NCBI RefSeq assembly: GCF_014650455.1
Contig: NZ_BMUZ01000003.1
Coordinates: forward strand, 372,001 to 436,000
Direction: 5' to 3'
Length of the DNA stretch: 64,000 nucleotides
DNA from: Streptomyces xanthochromogenes
Lineage (GTDB): Bacteria > Actinomycetota > Actinomycetes > Streptomycetales > Streptomycetaceae
The notes beneath the pieces were generated by a model. The model was not told the DNA's origin. It searched no databases and was given only the letters and a program-made list of their open reading frames with translations. Positions within the stretch are counted from its first letter, which is position 1. Every line of letters starts with the position of its first letter. Below are positions 26,001 through 34,782 of this stretch, in pieces. Position numbers and translations under genes: made by a program.

Positions 26001-26150
26001 GGCCACCTCCATTGCTTCGTCTTCCACGATGCTCCCGCGCGGGGAAGACGGCTGCCCGGTGCTGTCAGTCCTGACGGACTCCTTACGCGCCCGCGCACCG
26101 GTTCATCCCCAGGGCATCCCCAGGACGAGCAGTGGACAGGCCGAAACGAA

Positions 26151-26621
26151 TCAGCTCTTCACTGTCGGGTCGTCTGCGGCGGACTTGCCCAAATGCAGCC
26201 GGGCAATGATCTGCTTGCCGGACGTCAGGGTCCTGGTGTGCAGCTGGTTGCACAGCCTGGTCACCAGCAGCAGGCCGTGTCCACCGATCCGCCTGGCATC
26301 GGCCGCCTGCGGTCGAGGCGGATTCGGAGAGCCGTCGCGCACGACGATCTCCAACAGGTCCGCGCCCGCGCTCACTTCCAGCAGGAGGCTCCCCGGCCCC
26401 GGTGCGTGGCGCAGCGCGTTGGTGACCAGTTCGCTCACCACGAGCTGGGCATCCTGGCAGGGTTGGCCGTCAGGCCGGTGACCGGCCTGGACGAGCAGCG
26501 TACGCACGGCTGTTCTGGCGTCGGCGATGGAGAACTCGGTCGTCTGCCAGGCGGCGCTGTATCGCAGGGGCACCGCGGAGTCCTGTTCGGTTGATGCGCG
26601 GTTTTCGAGGGCAGCGACCAT
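26151..26621 (-). CDS. RsbW-like anti-sigma ATP-binding protein
   Basis: A 156-residue HATPase_c protein of the serine-kinase anti-sigma factor group. The N-box (LVVSELVTNALRHAPGPGSL) and G1-box region (EIVVRDGSPNPPRP) followed by GGHGLLLVTRLCNQL are clear. Such proteins bind ATP and either sequester a sigma factor or phosphorylate a STAS antagonist. ATG 26621 with AAAGAG upstream is chosen over 26660. The STAS gene 100 bases upstream on the same strand is its likely partner. No sigma gene adjoins. Confidence 0.88.
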   Translation of the reverse strand: MVAALENRASTEQDSAVPLRYSAAWQTTEFSIADARTAVRTLLVQAGHRPDGQPCQDAQLVVSELVTNALRHAPGPGSLLLEVSAGADLLEIVVRDGSPNPPRPQAADARRIGGHGLLLVTRLCNQLHTRTLTSGKQIIARLHLGKSAADDPTVKS

Positions 26622-26722
26622 GGAGCTCTTTCCGTAAATCCTTGATCGATGTTTCATCACAAGCTGTCGTCTCTCGCATGCATTCGCCTACCCCCTACCG
26701 CGCCGTCCATGAGAGCCATCAG

Positions 26723-27070
26723 CTAGCTGTTCGGGGCGGGGCCGGTGTCGGCGATCGTGAAGTACTCGAGCGTGCCGCTGATGTCGAGGAGACGGTGGAC
26801 GGCCGGCTGCAAGGGGCCCACGAGAATGAGGTCGCGGCCGTCGGCTTCATGGCGATGCTTGGCTTTGAGGAGAGCGCTCAGGAGCAGGCTGTCGCCGAAG
26901 ACCAGTTGGGAGAGGTCCACGGCGGTGGTGGGCAGCATCGCGCGGTCGGCCGCGTCCCAGGCCTGCTGGAACGTCGGGGCGTCGTCATGGTCCACCTCTC
27001 CTCTCAGTGTGATCACGAAGACCTCTCCATGCCGGATGACGTGGATATTGCCATCGGAAGCCTCTTGCAT
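26723..27070 (-). CDS. STAS domain anti-anti-sigma factor
   Basis: A 115-residue single STAS domain. It opens with the beta strand FVITLRGEVDHDDAPTFQQA and has the phosphorylation-site region TTAVDLSQLVFGDSLLLSAL, with the expected D-S at FGDS. Phosphorylation by a partner kinase would control release of an anti-sigma factor. ATG 27070 is chosen because the longer frame adds 50 Arg/Pro-rich residues absent from the family. It is co-directional with the RsbW-like gene and probably in one operon. Confidence 0.88.
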   Translation of the reverse strand: MQEASDGNIHVIRHGEVFVITLRGEVDHDDAPTFQQAWDAADRAMLPTTAVDLSQLVFGDSLLLSALLKAKHRHEADGRDLILVGPLQPAVHRLLDISGTLEYFTIADTGPAPNS

Positions 27071-27451
27071 GGGGCCATTTTCACACCCCCCGCACCTCGG
27101 CCGCACACGCGCCCCGGCCAAGCGCGGAAGGGACCGGCGCCGGAGGTATCGGCGAGCCGTCGGCCGACCGCCCAGGACTTGTCGAGCGGCCGCGCCGGCT
27201 GTCGTGCCGAGGCTCGCCAACCGGCCCCTGCCACGCCCTTCCTTTACGGGCCCGGCCCGCGCCCCGGACAGTGCGCGTCAGCAAAGCCCCTAGCGCACAG
27301 CCTGATTGGGCTCGGGGGCCGAGCCGCGTGCCGTGCCTCTCGGGCACGGGTCGGCCCGAACGCGTGGTAGGGCCGTGCCATGCGGGTGGTATCGGCCAGC
27401 CCTACATCACGCCTGTAGTCATGGGGCCCCGGCCGGCGGGATGTTGGGCGC

Positions 27452-28690
27452 ATGAACCGGGTCCGCGTCGTCGTCGCCGTCCTTCTTCTCACCCTTTCCC
27501 TGTGTGCCGGTCGCCCCGCACAGGCGACCGCTCCCCCTGACGCGAGCGTCGTCGAGCGCATCGCCCCGGGGGTCGAGTACCGGGCGTTTTCCCTGGCCAC
27601 TGCCCACGGCCCGATCCGCATCCATCTACTGACCGCCGACCTTCGCCGGCCCGGGGTACGGGCCGGTCTGCTGTATCCGGGGGCGGTCGCCGACCGGGCG
27701 CCCGTGTCCGTCATGGCCGAGCGCCAAGGAGCCGTCGCCGCGGTCAACGGGGACTTCTTCAACATCACCGAGGACCAGCACCCCGGTGTCCCCGCCACCG
27801 GCGCCGCTTCCGGAGCATCCGTGCTCGACGGCCGGGCGTTGAAGGCAGCCGTCCCCGAAGGCCAGCGCTTCGGCGGGGCATTGCCCGCCGGCGACAGTGC
27901 TGAGGACGTGCTCGGTGTCGGTACGGACGGCAGGGCCCGCACCGCGCGCCTCACCCTGCGCGGTCATCTCCGTACCGTCCGGACAACCCTGCCCGTGCGA
28001 GGTCTCAACCAGTACGCGCTCCCCGAGGGGGCGATCGGCCTGTTCACCTCGCAGTGGGGCAGCGCCTCACGTGCCCGAGCCGTCTGTGGAACCGACCACA
28101 ACCGGGCGGCCCCCTGCACCCACGAGGTCTTCGAGGTGACCATCCGTCACGGGCGCGTCCTCCACACCAGCACCACTCCGGGCAGCGGGCCGGTTCCGCC
28201 CGGAACTCTCGTCGCCCTCGGCCGTGAGGGCGGGGCCAGGGCGCTGCGCGCCCTCACCCCCGGCACCCCGGTCGAGACCGGCTACCGCCTCGCCTCCACC
28301 GCCCGAGTCCCGTTCGCCTTCGCACTCGGCGCCTACCGCGTGCTCAAGGACCGACGGCCGCTGCCCGGCCTCGACGCCGTCACCGCCGAGCCACGCACCG
28401 CGGTCGGAATCGCCGACAGGGGGCAGCTGCTGCGTGTCGTCGCGACCGACGGGCGGGAATCGACCGCCACCGGACTCACCCTTGCCGAACTCGCCCGTCT
28501 GCTGAAGTCTCTGGGCTGCGACGAAGGGGTCTACGTCGACGGAGGCGCATCCACCACGCTGGCCACGCGTGACCCCGCGACCGGGCGGACGACCGTACGC
28601 AACACGCTCGACCACGGCCAACAACGCCGCGTCCCCAATGGAATCGCGCTCTATTCGCTCCGCAAGCGGGACGGATCGGGGGGCTCCTGA
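27452..28690 (+). CDS. Secreted phosphodiester glycosidase family protein
   Basis: A 412-residue exported protein. Residues 1-26 form a signal peptide (VVVAVLLLTLSLCAGRPAQA, probable cleavage after AQA). The mature protein is a phosphodiester glycosidase (NAGPA/DUF2233) domain: VAAVNGDFFNI near residue 95, ARTAVGIADRGQLLRVVATD near 315, and GCDEGVYVDGGASTTLATRD near 350, with the terminal RRVPNGIALYS. The family hydrolyses phosphodiester alpha-GlcNAc linkages; some bacterial members act on wall or extracellular polymers. The gene stands alone. Confidence 0.9.
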   Translation: MNRVRVVVAVLLLTLSLCAGRPAQATAPPDASVVERIAPGVEYRAFSLATAHGPIRIHLLTADLRRPGVRAGLLYPGAVADRAPVSVMAERQGAVAAVNGDFFNITEDQHPGVPATGAASGASVLDGRALKAAVPEGQRFGGALPAGDSAEDVLGVGTDGRARTARLTLRGHLRTVRTTLPVRGLNQYALPEGAIGLFTSQWGSASRARAVCGTDHNRAAPCTHEVFEVTIRHGRVLHTSTTPGSGPVPPGTLVALGREGGARALRALTPGTPVETGYRLASTARVPFAFALGAYRVLKDRRPLPGLDAVTAEPRTAVGIADRGQLLRVVATDGRESTATGLTLAELARLLKSLGCDEGVYVDGGASTTLATRDPATGRTTVRNTLDHGQQRRVPNGIALYSLRKRDGSGGS

Positions 28691-28788
28691 CACGGCGGGC
28701 CGAGGCGCGAACGGCCGCTGCCGCTGCCGACGGGAGTCGACCGGGCCGGTGCCTCACTTCGCGACTCGCCGCGTCGGGCGGCGGCCCG

Positions 28789-29820
28789 TCAGGGGGTGAC
28801 GACCAGACGTCCGACGACGTCTCCAGTGGCCAGACGGGTGAGCGCCTCGTTGACCTGGGACAGAGGGTATCGGGCCTCCACGCACCCCCGCAGCAGACCT
28901 GCCGCTGCCATCTCCATCGCGGTACGCGCGTCGGCGAGGGTGGCGCCGACCGAGCCGCGGAGCTCGGTCTCCCGAACGACGACATCGAGGACATCCAGCT
29001 GAGCGGGCCGTCCGGTGTAGCCGACCAGGACGACGCGACCGCGGGTGCCGGTCATCCGCACGGCTTGGCCCGGGGTGTGCTCGTTGCCGACCGTGTCGAC
29101 GACCACGTCGCAGCCGCCCGCCCCGGTCGCGGCGCGCACGGCCGCGACCGGATCGCCGGCACCCGGGTCGATGACGGTGTGCGCCCCGTACCGCCGGGCT
29201 TGTTCGCGGCTCGGCGCATGCGGGTCCACGGCGATGACATGGGCGCCGTCGGCGACGGCGACCTGCACGACGGCGAGTCCGACCCCGCCCGCCCCGATGA
29301 CCACGAGCCGCTCCCCGGGGGCAGTGCGGGCCACCGAGCGGACGACACGGACGGCGGTCGTCCCTGAGCAGCCCAGAACCGCGGCTTCATCGAAAGGCAC
29401 CGTGTCCGCGATCCGAACCAGTGAGCCCGCGTGCGCCAGGTAGTACTCGCACAAGCCGCCGTCGGAGTCGAAGCCGACCTTCGCCGCCGGGTCGGGGCAG
29501 AGATTCTCCGAGCCGTCCGCACACCACCCGCAGTGCCCGCACCCCTGGTAGTAGTAGGCCAGGACCCGGTCGCCGACCCGACAGTCAGCTCCGTCTCCCA
29601 CCTCGGCGACTTCGCCGGCGATCTCGTGCCCGAGCACGAGGGGCAGCGGCGGGGTGAGCGCCGAACCGTCGGCCAGATGCAGATCGGTGTGGCAGAGCCC
29701 GGCCGCCCCCACCCGGATGAGCGCCTGGCCGGGCGCGGGTACGGGGCGGGGACGGGCTTCGATCTCCAATGGCTTGCCCAGTGCGTTCAGTACCGCAGCC
29801 GACATCACACCGCTTGGCAT
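28789..29820 (-). CDS. Zinc-dependent alcohol dehydrogenase
   Basis: A 343-residue medium-chain dehydrogenase. Catalytic zinc ligands are in GLCHTDLHL and GHEIAGEV; the structural zinc site is CGHCGWCADGSENLC; the nucleotide-binding motif is VIGAGGVGLAVVQVAV, with D198 region VIAVDPHA favouring NAD. It oxidises an alcohol or reduces an aldehyde in the cytoplasm. GGAGGT precedes ATG 29820. It is divergent from the bacimethrin-like operon across 352 bases; a role there is possible but not needed by the proposed pathway. Confidence 0.92.
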   Translation of the reverse strand: MPSGVMSAAVLNALGKPLEIEARPRPVPAPGQALIRVGAAGLCHTDLHLADGSALTPPLPLVLGHEIAGEVAEVGDGADCRVGDRVLAYYYQGCGHCGWCADGSENLCPDPAAKVGFDSDGGLCEYYLAHAGSLVRIADTVPFDEAAVLGCSGTTAVRVVRSVARTAPGERLVVIGAGGVGLAVVQVAVADGAHVIAVDPHAPSREQARRYGAHTVIDPGAGDPVAAVRAATGAGGCDVVVDTVGNEHTPGQAVRMTGTRGRVVLVGYTGRPAQLDVLDVVVRETELRGSVGATLADARTAMEMAAAGLLRGCVEARYPLSQVNEALTRLATGDVVGRLVVTP

Positions 29821-30172
29821 CGCGACCTCCGTGAACCGCCCGTCGGGAACCCGACGGCCTGCGGAACAAGATCCTCACAGGCCCGGAGCAGGCACGGCGC
29901 CACGGCCGCGCGACACGTACCAGGATTGACGTTTCTCTTGCCTCCCACCTGCGGTGATGTCCTGTGCACCGCGCGGAGATTCACCCGTTGGACGGGCTCC
30001 GAGTAGCTGGTACGGCCAGCAGAGGTCCGACCGTCTGTGCCGTAGAACCTACTCTGACCTGCTGTTTCCCCGATCCTCCGCAGCGCGGGCGAGCAGGCCG
30101 GAGGGGACGGGTCCAGTACGGCGCCCATTACGTTCCGAACCAAGTGGATCACCGGCAGCAGAGAGCGACCCT
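29821..30172. other. Divergent promoter region of the bacimethrin-like operon
   Basis: About 350 bases between the alcohol dehydrogenase and the CMP hydroxymethylase genes. It is slightly AT-richer near 29925-29960. No gene, strong hairpin or riboswitch-like structure was recognised by eye; a THI-box search would be worthwhile given the proposed thiamine-antimetabolite product. Confidence 0.4.
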
Positions 30173-31165
30173 GTGGACTTCGATACCTTTCATGATGCCT
30201 ATCCCCGCATGCTGCGGTGGCTGATCGAGGAGCCCGCCTACCGCAACGCGCCGCGCGGGTACGCCAGCCGCGAGCAGCTCGGAGTCAGCTTCCGGATCGC
30301 GCGGGCGGACCAGCGGGTGCCGTTCGTTCCGGCCCGGCGGCTGAACATCGTCTTCAACTTCGCCGAGGCCCTCTGGTACTTGGCAGGCCGGGACGACCTC
30401 GACTTCATCGCGTGCTACGCGCCCAGCATCCGCAAGTACTCCGCCGACGGGCACCGGCTGACCGGCACCGCCTACGGGCGTGCACTGTTCGGCGCCGCCG
30501 AGGGACGGCCCGACCAGTGGCCGGCCGTCGTGGAGACCCTGCGCGAGGACCCGGATTCCAAGCGGGCCGTCATCCAGATCTTCCGCGGCGAGGAGCTGCA
30601 GGTGTCCGGCAACCCGGATGTGTCCTGCACCCTGGGCCTGCAGTTCCTGCTGCGCGAAGGGGCGCTGCACGCGGTGGGATTCATGCGCGCCAACGACGTG
30701 TACCGGGGCATGAGCAGCGACGTCTTCTCGTTCACGTTCCTCCAGGAGATGCTCGCCCGCGAACTCGGCGTCCCGGTCGGCAGTTACGTGCACCAGGTCG
30801 GTTCCCTCCACCTCTACGACCCCGACCACTCAAGGGCCCTGGAGGTCCTTGCCGACCCGGCCGCCGACGAGCCGTCGGCCTGGAGCTTCCCCCTCATGCC
30901 GGAGGGCGACAACTGGCCCTGGGTGCGCGAGGTGTTGGCCGTCGAGGAGCAGTTGCGGCTCGGCCGTCACACGCTCGGCGCCACCCCTTCCTCGTACGGG
31001 CTGCCCGACTACTGGACGCAGGTCCTCGTCCTCTTCGAGGTCCACCGGCGCATCCGTAGCAAGGAGCCCGTCGGGGAAGCGCAACTGTCGTTGCTGTCAC
31101 CGCTCTATCGCCGCCTCGTCGAGGAGCGCTGGCCTGCCATCGCCCCCGCCCCCGTAGCGGGCTGA
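30173..31165 (+). CDS. Thymidylate-synthase-like CMP hydroxymethylase (MilA/BcmA type)
   Basis: A 330-residue thymidylate-synthase fold. The catalytic Cys152 is in DVSCTLGLQF and the folate-side Glu65 in FAEALWYLAG. The nucleotide loop reads MRANDVYRGMSSDVF. By alignment, Asp183 replaces the Asn that selects uracil in thymidylate synthases, as in cytidylate hydroxymethylases, and Ala173 replaces the phosphate-binding Ser of the R-S pair, as reported for the CMP-specific MilA. It therefore probably hydroxymethylates CMP at C5 using methylene-tetrahydrofolate. Streptomyces normally make dTMP with ThyX, so a ThyA fold here points to special metabolism. GTG 30173 follows GAGAG. It is first in a tight three-gene operon. 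Confidence 0.85.
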   Translation: MDFDTFHDAYPRMLRWLIEEPAYRNAPRGYASREQLGVSFRIARADQRVPFVPARRLNIVFNFAEALWYLAGRDDLDFIACYAPSIRKYSADGHRLTGTAYGRALFGAAEGRPDQWPAVVETLREDPDSKRAVIQIFRGEELQVSGNPDVSCTLGLQFLLREGALHAVGFMRANDVYRGMSSDVFSFTFLQEMLARELGVPVGSYVHQVGSLHLYDPDHSRALEVLADPAADEPSAWSFPLMPEGDNWPWVREVLAVEEQLRLGRHTLGATPSSYGLPDYWTQVLVLFEVHRRIRSKEPVGEAQLSLLSPLYRRLVEERWPAIAPAPVAG

Positions 31166-31179
31166 AAGGGAAACCGACC

Positions 31180-31923
31180 ATGACAACGAGCACGCACTGG
31201 CACTCCACCGCCTCGATCGCCGACGGCTTCGACGCCTATGACGATCTGCCGGAGCGCCTCATCGGCTACCCGGCCGTCTTCGCCGCCCTCGGCATCGGGA
31301 CACCCGACGTCCGCACGGTCCTGGACTACGGCTGCGGCCCCGGGAAGGTCGCGACCCGCGTCACCGAGGTCTGCGAGGCGGACGTCGTGGCGGCCGACGT
31401 GTCCCCGCGCATGCTGGAGATCGCCCGCACCTGCCGACCGCACCCGCGCATCGACTACCGCCAGATCGACAGCGGGAAGCTCACCTTCCTCGCCGACGGC
31501 TCCATCGACGCGGCCATGTCCTGCTACGTGTTCATCAACGTCGGTGAACTCCCGCTCCTGCACGAGATCGCCGCAGAGATCCACCGCGTACTGCGGCCCG
31601 GCGCCCGCTACGCCGTCCTCGACACCAATCCCGACACCACCGGCGTCCGCTTCTCCACCTTCCGCAACGGCGAGCCCGGCCGCACCTACGCCTGCGGTGA
31701 GCGGCGCCAGGTCCTCCTGGACCAGCCCGGCGGCGGCGAACCGCTGGAACTCGTCGATCACCACTGGCCGCGTGAGACCTACCTCGACGTCCTCGGTGAG
31801 GCCGGCTTCACCGACCTCACCGTCGAGGAGCCGCTCCTCACCGACCCCTCGGCCCTGCCCGGTGCGGCGCCGGCCGAGACCACCCACCCTCCGTTCCTCA
31901 TCGTCACGGGAGTCAAGCAGTGA
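31180..31923 (+). CDS. SAM methyltransferase, probable hydroxymethylcytosine O-methyltransferase
   Basis: A 247-residue class I methyltransferase. SAM motif VLDYGCGPGKVATRVTEV is near residue 47, the acidic loop VVAADVSPRMLEIAR near 70, and LRPGARYAVLDTNPD near 133. It starts 14 bases after the hydroxymethylase (AAAGGGA ribosome site) and its TGA overlaps the GTG of the next gene, so all three are one operon. In the bacimethrin pathway the released 5-hydroxymethylcytosine is O-methylated; this enzyme fits that step, but the substrate is inferred from operon composition alone. Confidence 0.75.
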   Translation: MTTSTHWHSTASIADGFDAYDDLPERLIGYPAVFAALGIGTPDVRTVLDYGCGPGKVATRVTEVCEADVVAADVSPRMLEIARTCRPHPRIDYRQIDSGKLTFLADGSIDAAMSCYVFINVGELPLLHEIAAEIHRVLRPGARYAVLDTNPDTTGVRFSTFRNGEPGRTYACGERRQVLLDQPGGGEPLELVDHHWPRETYLDVLGEAGFTDLTVEEPLLTDPSALPGAAPAETTHPPFLIVTGVKQ

Positions 31924-32417
31924 CCACCACTACCGCCGCCGAGTCCGTTCAGCAGACCCACAGCGTGTTCCTCGGGGGCCCTTTCAAGGCCCTCGTCGAC
32001 TCCGACGGGGCCATGAACGCCGCGGCCCGCACTCGCTTCGAGGTCCTCATCGAGCGCCTGGAAGCGGAGGGTTACCACGTCTACAACGCCCACCGCCGCG
32101 AGTCCTGGGGCGCAAAGTTCCTCACCCCCGACGAGTGCACCCGCCTGGACTACGACGAAATCTCCGCCAGCAGCGTCTTCGTCGCCATCCCGGGCCACCC
32201 CGCCTCCCCCGGCACCCACATCGAGATCGGCTGGGCGTCCGCCCTGGGCAAGCCGATCGTCCTCCTCCTGGAAGAGGGAGTCGACTACGCCTTCCTCGTC
32301 CGCGGCCTCCACACGGTCGCCGATGTCACCTGCCTCACCATCGGCGACACCGACCGCCTGGCCACCGAAGTCGTCGACGCGGTGAACCGCCTGGCCCGAG
32401 CCGGTGCCAACGGCTGA
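31920..32417 (+). CDS. CMP / hydroxymethyl-CMP N-glycosidase (MilB/BlsM type)
   Basis: A 165-residue member of the nucleoside 2-deoxyribosyltransferase superfamily that closely resembles MilB of mildiomycin and BlsM of blasticidin S biosynthesis. Shared blocks are SVFLGGPFKALVD (phosphate/ribose site), YNAHRRESWGAKFLTPDE, and PGTHIEIGWASALGKP with the catalytic Glu102. It would cleave the N-glycosidic bond of hydroxymethyl-CMP to free the modified base. Its GTG overlaps the methyltransferase stop. None of the later mildiomycin or blasticidin genes is present, which favours a small free-pyrimidine product. Confidence 0.88.
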   Translation: MTTTTAAESVQQTHSVFLGGPFKALVDSDGAMNAAARTRFEVLIERLEAEGYHVYNAHRRESWGAKFLTPDECTRLDYDEISASSVFVAIPGHPASPGTHIEIGWASALGKPIVLLLEEGVDYAFLVRGLHTVADVTCLTIGDTDRLATEVVDAVNRLARAGANG

Positions 32418-32552
32418 CCTCCGCTTGCCCGGGGGCGCGTACCGACCTTGCACCCGGTGTCTCCCCATGCGGTCCCTGACCGGCCCACGGCTGTCCGAAC
32501 GTGGGTCGGCACGGGGTTGGCTTGAACGCCTGGTCAGACCGTGGGCGGCCGC

Positions 32553-33137
32553 TCAGGCTCGCGGCATGGCGGGCAGACCGGCGCCGTCAATCGGGGCCGG
32601 GCTGTCGGCGAATGCGGCGAGTGCCCTGAAATCGGGTTCCAGCAGGCCGAGTCGAGGGTCTGTCCGGCGGAGCAATGCGGTGGCCGAGTGGTGGGCGGCG
32701 ACGAACCGATGGTCGGCCGGTCCGATGTCGTCGTCGACCCAGGCGAAGGGGCGTCCTGCGGCGTACTTCACCAGGCAGGGCGTCTTCCAGAACGTCCCGT
32801 CCGGTGAGGTCTCGCGCAGGGTGGGCCATTCGACCACGGGCAGATACGGAAGTCCCAGGAGCGGGCCTATCCATTCATTGGCGTCAGCCTCCCAGGTCGT
32901 GGCCCACACCAGCTTGAATCGGTCCGCGAGCGCCAGAAGAGCGGGTCCGTGCGCGGGGTTGAGCCAGACGCGCAGCGGTTTCACATATGCCCTGGGGCTC
33001 GTCGGATGCTGAGCGATCCACCCTTCGGGCCGGAGTCGATGTGTCCGATAGCCGACGGGCCGGCGGTGGGGCTTGGCCGCGTACGGGTTCAGCGGGCCGT
33101 CCACGTCGAGGAACAGCAGCGGCAGTAGGGCGGTCAT
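32553..33137 (-). CDS. HAD-like hydrolase domain protein
   Basis: A 194-residue protein beginning with the HAD motif I (LPLLFLDVDGPLNPY). Downstream it shows KLVWATTWEADANEWIGPLL (motif II-like Thr) and FAWVDDDIGPADHRF (motif IV-like Asp pair). This layout matches small secretory-independent HAD proteins common in actinobacteria; phosphatase activity is likely but untested. GGAGGGGG precedes the ATG. It is convergent with the bacimethrin-like operon; although bacimethrin metabolism involves phosphorylated pyrimidines, nothing ties it to that pathway. Confidence 0.8.
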   Translation of the reverse strand: MTALLPLLFLDVDGPLNPYAAKPHRRPVGYRTHRLRPEGWIAQHPTSPRAYVKPLRVWLNPAHGPALLALADRFKLVWATTWEADANEWIGPLLGLPYLPVVEWPTLRETSPDGTFWKTPCLVKYAAGRPFAWVDDDIGPADHRFVAAHHSATALLRRTDPRLGLLEPDFRALAAFADSPAPIDGAGLPAMPRA

Positions 33138-33361
33138 CAGGAGCCCCCTCCGTCCGGTCGCGGGCGGTTGGTGTGTCCAAACCCTACCGGCACAAGCCGG
33201 ACACCCTCTTGCTGATTTCCGACCCCAGCCGTCACGGCCCCGCCGACCGGATCAACACCCCCGCATCCGGCCGCGCACCATCTCGATGACACACTTGAGG
33301 GACCAACTCCGGCTGAACGGGTAGGGACATCGAACGGACCGCGACAGATGGAGAAGTCCCT

Positions 33362-33577
33362 GTGACCAGCGATGAGCTGCATACCCGCATCACCCAGCTG
33401 GAGGCGCAGCTCGCGCGGCCGACACCGCCGCCGATCGGCGGACAGGTCAGCATCCCGCTCGAACCGATCCGCCACCACGCCTACACCGGCGACGGCGGCC
33501 CCTGCACCACCAGCCTCTTCGGCGAGCGGTGCGCCGAACCCGTCGACCACCACGAGATCCACGACCAACACCCCTGA
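33362..33577 (+). CDS. Small hypothetical protein
   Basis: A 71-residue protein with an N-terminal short coiled-coil-like helix (SDELHTRITQLEAQLAR), a Pro-rich hinge (PTPPPIGGQ) and a C-terminal part rich in His and Cys (HHAYTGDGGPCTT, then HHEIHDQH) that might bind metal. The start is GTG 33362 after GGAGAAG. Codon use fits the genome. No family recognised. Confidence 0.55.
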   Translation: MTSDELHTRITQLEAQLARPTPPPIGGQVSIPLEPIRHHAYTGDGGPCTTSLFGERCAEPVDHHEIHDQHP

Positions 33578-33659
33578 ACACCGGGGCAGGTCGGATACGC
33601 GACGCTCACGGTGCCCGTGCCGACTCAACGGGCGGGATGGGTTCCAAGACCCGTCGGAG

Positions 33660-34682
33660 TCAGTGCGCGGACGGGACTTGCGTACGGTCGCGCACAATGA
33701 TCTTGCCGGTGTTCTCGCCGCGCAGCATCCCCAGGAACGCGTCCACGATGTGCTCGAAGCCGTCAATGACGGTCTCGTCCAGGGCGAGCCGACCGCTCTG
33801 CAGATGCGGGACCGCGAATGCGTACAACTCCTCTTGTACGTCACGGTAGTTGCTGACCAGGAAGCCCTCCATGCGGATGCTCTTCTCCACGATGTCCGCG
33901 TAGTCGAAGCGCGGCGCCGGCGCACCGGGGGTGTTGTACTGGCTGATCGTGCCGATGCGGACGATGCGCCCGAATTCGCGCAGCGATCCCACCGCCGCGG
34001 CCAGTTGCTCGCCGCCCACGTTGTCGACGAACACGTCGACGCCGGCCGGAGCCACCCTGCCCAACAGGTCGTCCGCGGGCCCGTCGTGGTAGTCGAAGAC
34101 GGCGTCGTAGCCGACCTCCCGCACGAGGTGGGCCGCCTTCGCCGCCGAGCCCGCGCTGCCCACGAGCCGTCCGGCGTGGAGCAGCCTGGCGAACCGCCCG
34201 GTCGCCGTGCCGACCCCGCCCGCGGCGGCCGACACGAACAGGTCCTCCCCCTCCTGGAGTCGGGCGATCCGGGTCAGGCCCACATAGGCGGTCAGGCCGG
34301 TGCCGCCGAGGGTGCTCAAGTACGCGGTCAGGGGCACCCCGTCGAAGCGGGGCAGCCGCCGGGTCTCGTCAGGTGCGACCACGGCGTGGGTACGCCAGCC
34401 GTGCCGGTGGAACACGATTTCGCCCTCGGCCAGTCGGGGCGTGCGCGAGGCGATCACCCGCCCGATGGAGCGGCCCTCCAGCGGCGCGTGGAGCGCGAAG
34501 CCTCCGGGCACGTCGTCCATCAGCTCGCGGTGATAGGGGTCGACCGACCAGTAGAGGTTTTCCACGAGCGCGCTGCCGGGGGCGGGATCGGGAATCGTGG
34601 ACTCCGCGAAGGAGAAATGTTCGGCGGTGGGGAAGCCGTGGGGGCGGGCGGTCTGGTGCACGGTGAGCGCGGTCTCGTTCAT
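33660..34682 (-). CDS. NADP-dependent MDR oxidoreductase (prostaglandin-reductase-like)
   Basis: A 340-residue zinc-free medium-chain reductase of the CurA/YfmJ type. Diagnostic segments are ENLYWSVDPYHRELMDD, GGTGLTAYVGLTRIARLQEG, the nucleotide loop SAAAGGVGTATGRFARLLHA, DAVFDYHDGP, VDVFVDNVGGEQL, and the terminal HIVDAFLGMLRGENTGKIIV. It probably reduces alpha,beta-unsaturated ketones. TAGGTT near 34691 sits close to the ATG, so the transcript may be leaderless. It is divergent from a LysR gene with a T-N11-A dyad between them. Confidence 0.9.
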   Translation of the reverse strand: MNETALTVHQTARPHGFPTAEHFSFAESTIPDPAPGSALVENLYWSVDPYHRELMDDVPGGFALHAPLEGRSIGRVIASRTPRLAEGEIVFHRHGWRTHAVVAPDETRRLPRFDGVPLTAYLSTLGGTGLTAYVGLTRIARLQEGEDLFVSAAAGGVGTATGRFARLLHAGRLVGSAGSAAKAAHLVREVGYDAVFDYHDGPADDLLGRVAPAGVDVFVDNVGGEQLAAAVGSLREFGRIVRIGTISQYNTPGAPAPRFDYADIVEKSIRMEGFLVSNYRDVQEELYAFAVPHLQSGRLALDETVIDGFEHIVDAFLGMLRGENTGKIIVRDRTQVPSAH

Positions 34683-34748
34683 GCCCGGAACCTAGGGCGG
34701 GAATGGCCCTCGGGTGCAGCCGGTTGGGCTCATGCGACGCACCGTTCC

Positions 34749-34763
34749 ATGAGCACTTCTCAT
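34749..34763. promoter_or_regulatory. LysR box in divergent promoter
   Basis: Inverted repeat ATGAG-CACTT-CTCAT containing the T-N11-A signature of LysR-type sites, 20 bases upstream of the LysR GTG and about 70 bases from the oxidoreductase start. Confidence 0.55.
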
Positions 34764-34782
34764 ACATCGAGGTGAGCGCCCC

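Noticed and set aside
30173..31165. Housekeeping thymidylate synthase ThyA
   Set aside because: Asn-to-Asp and Ser-to-Ala changes in the nucleotide loop and an operon with a CMP glycosidase point to CMP hydroxymethylation.
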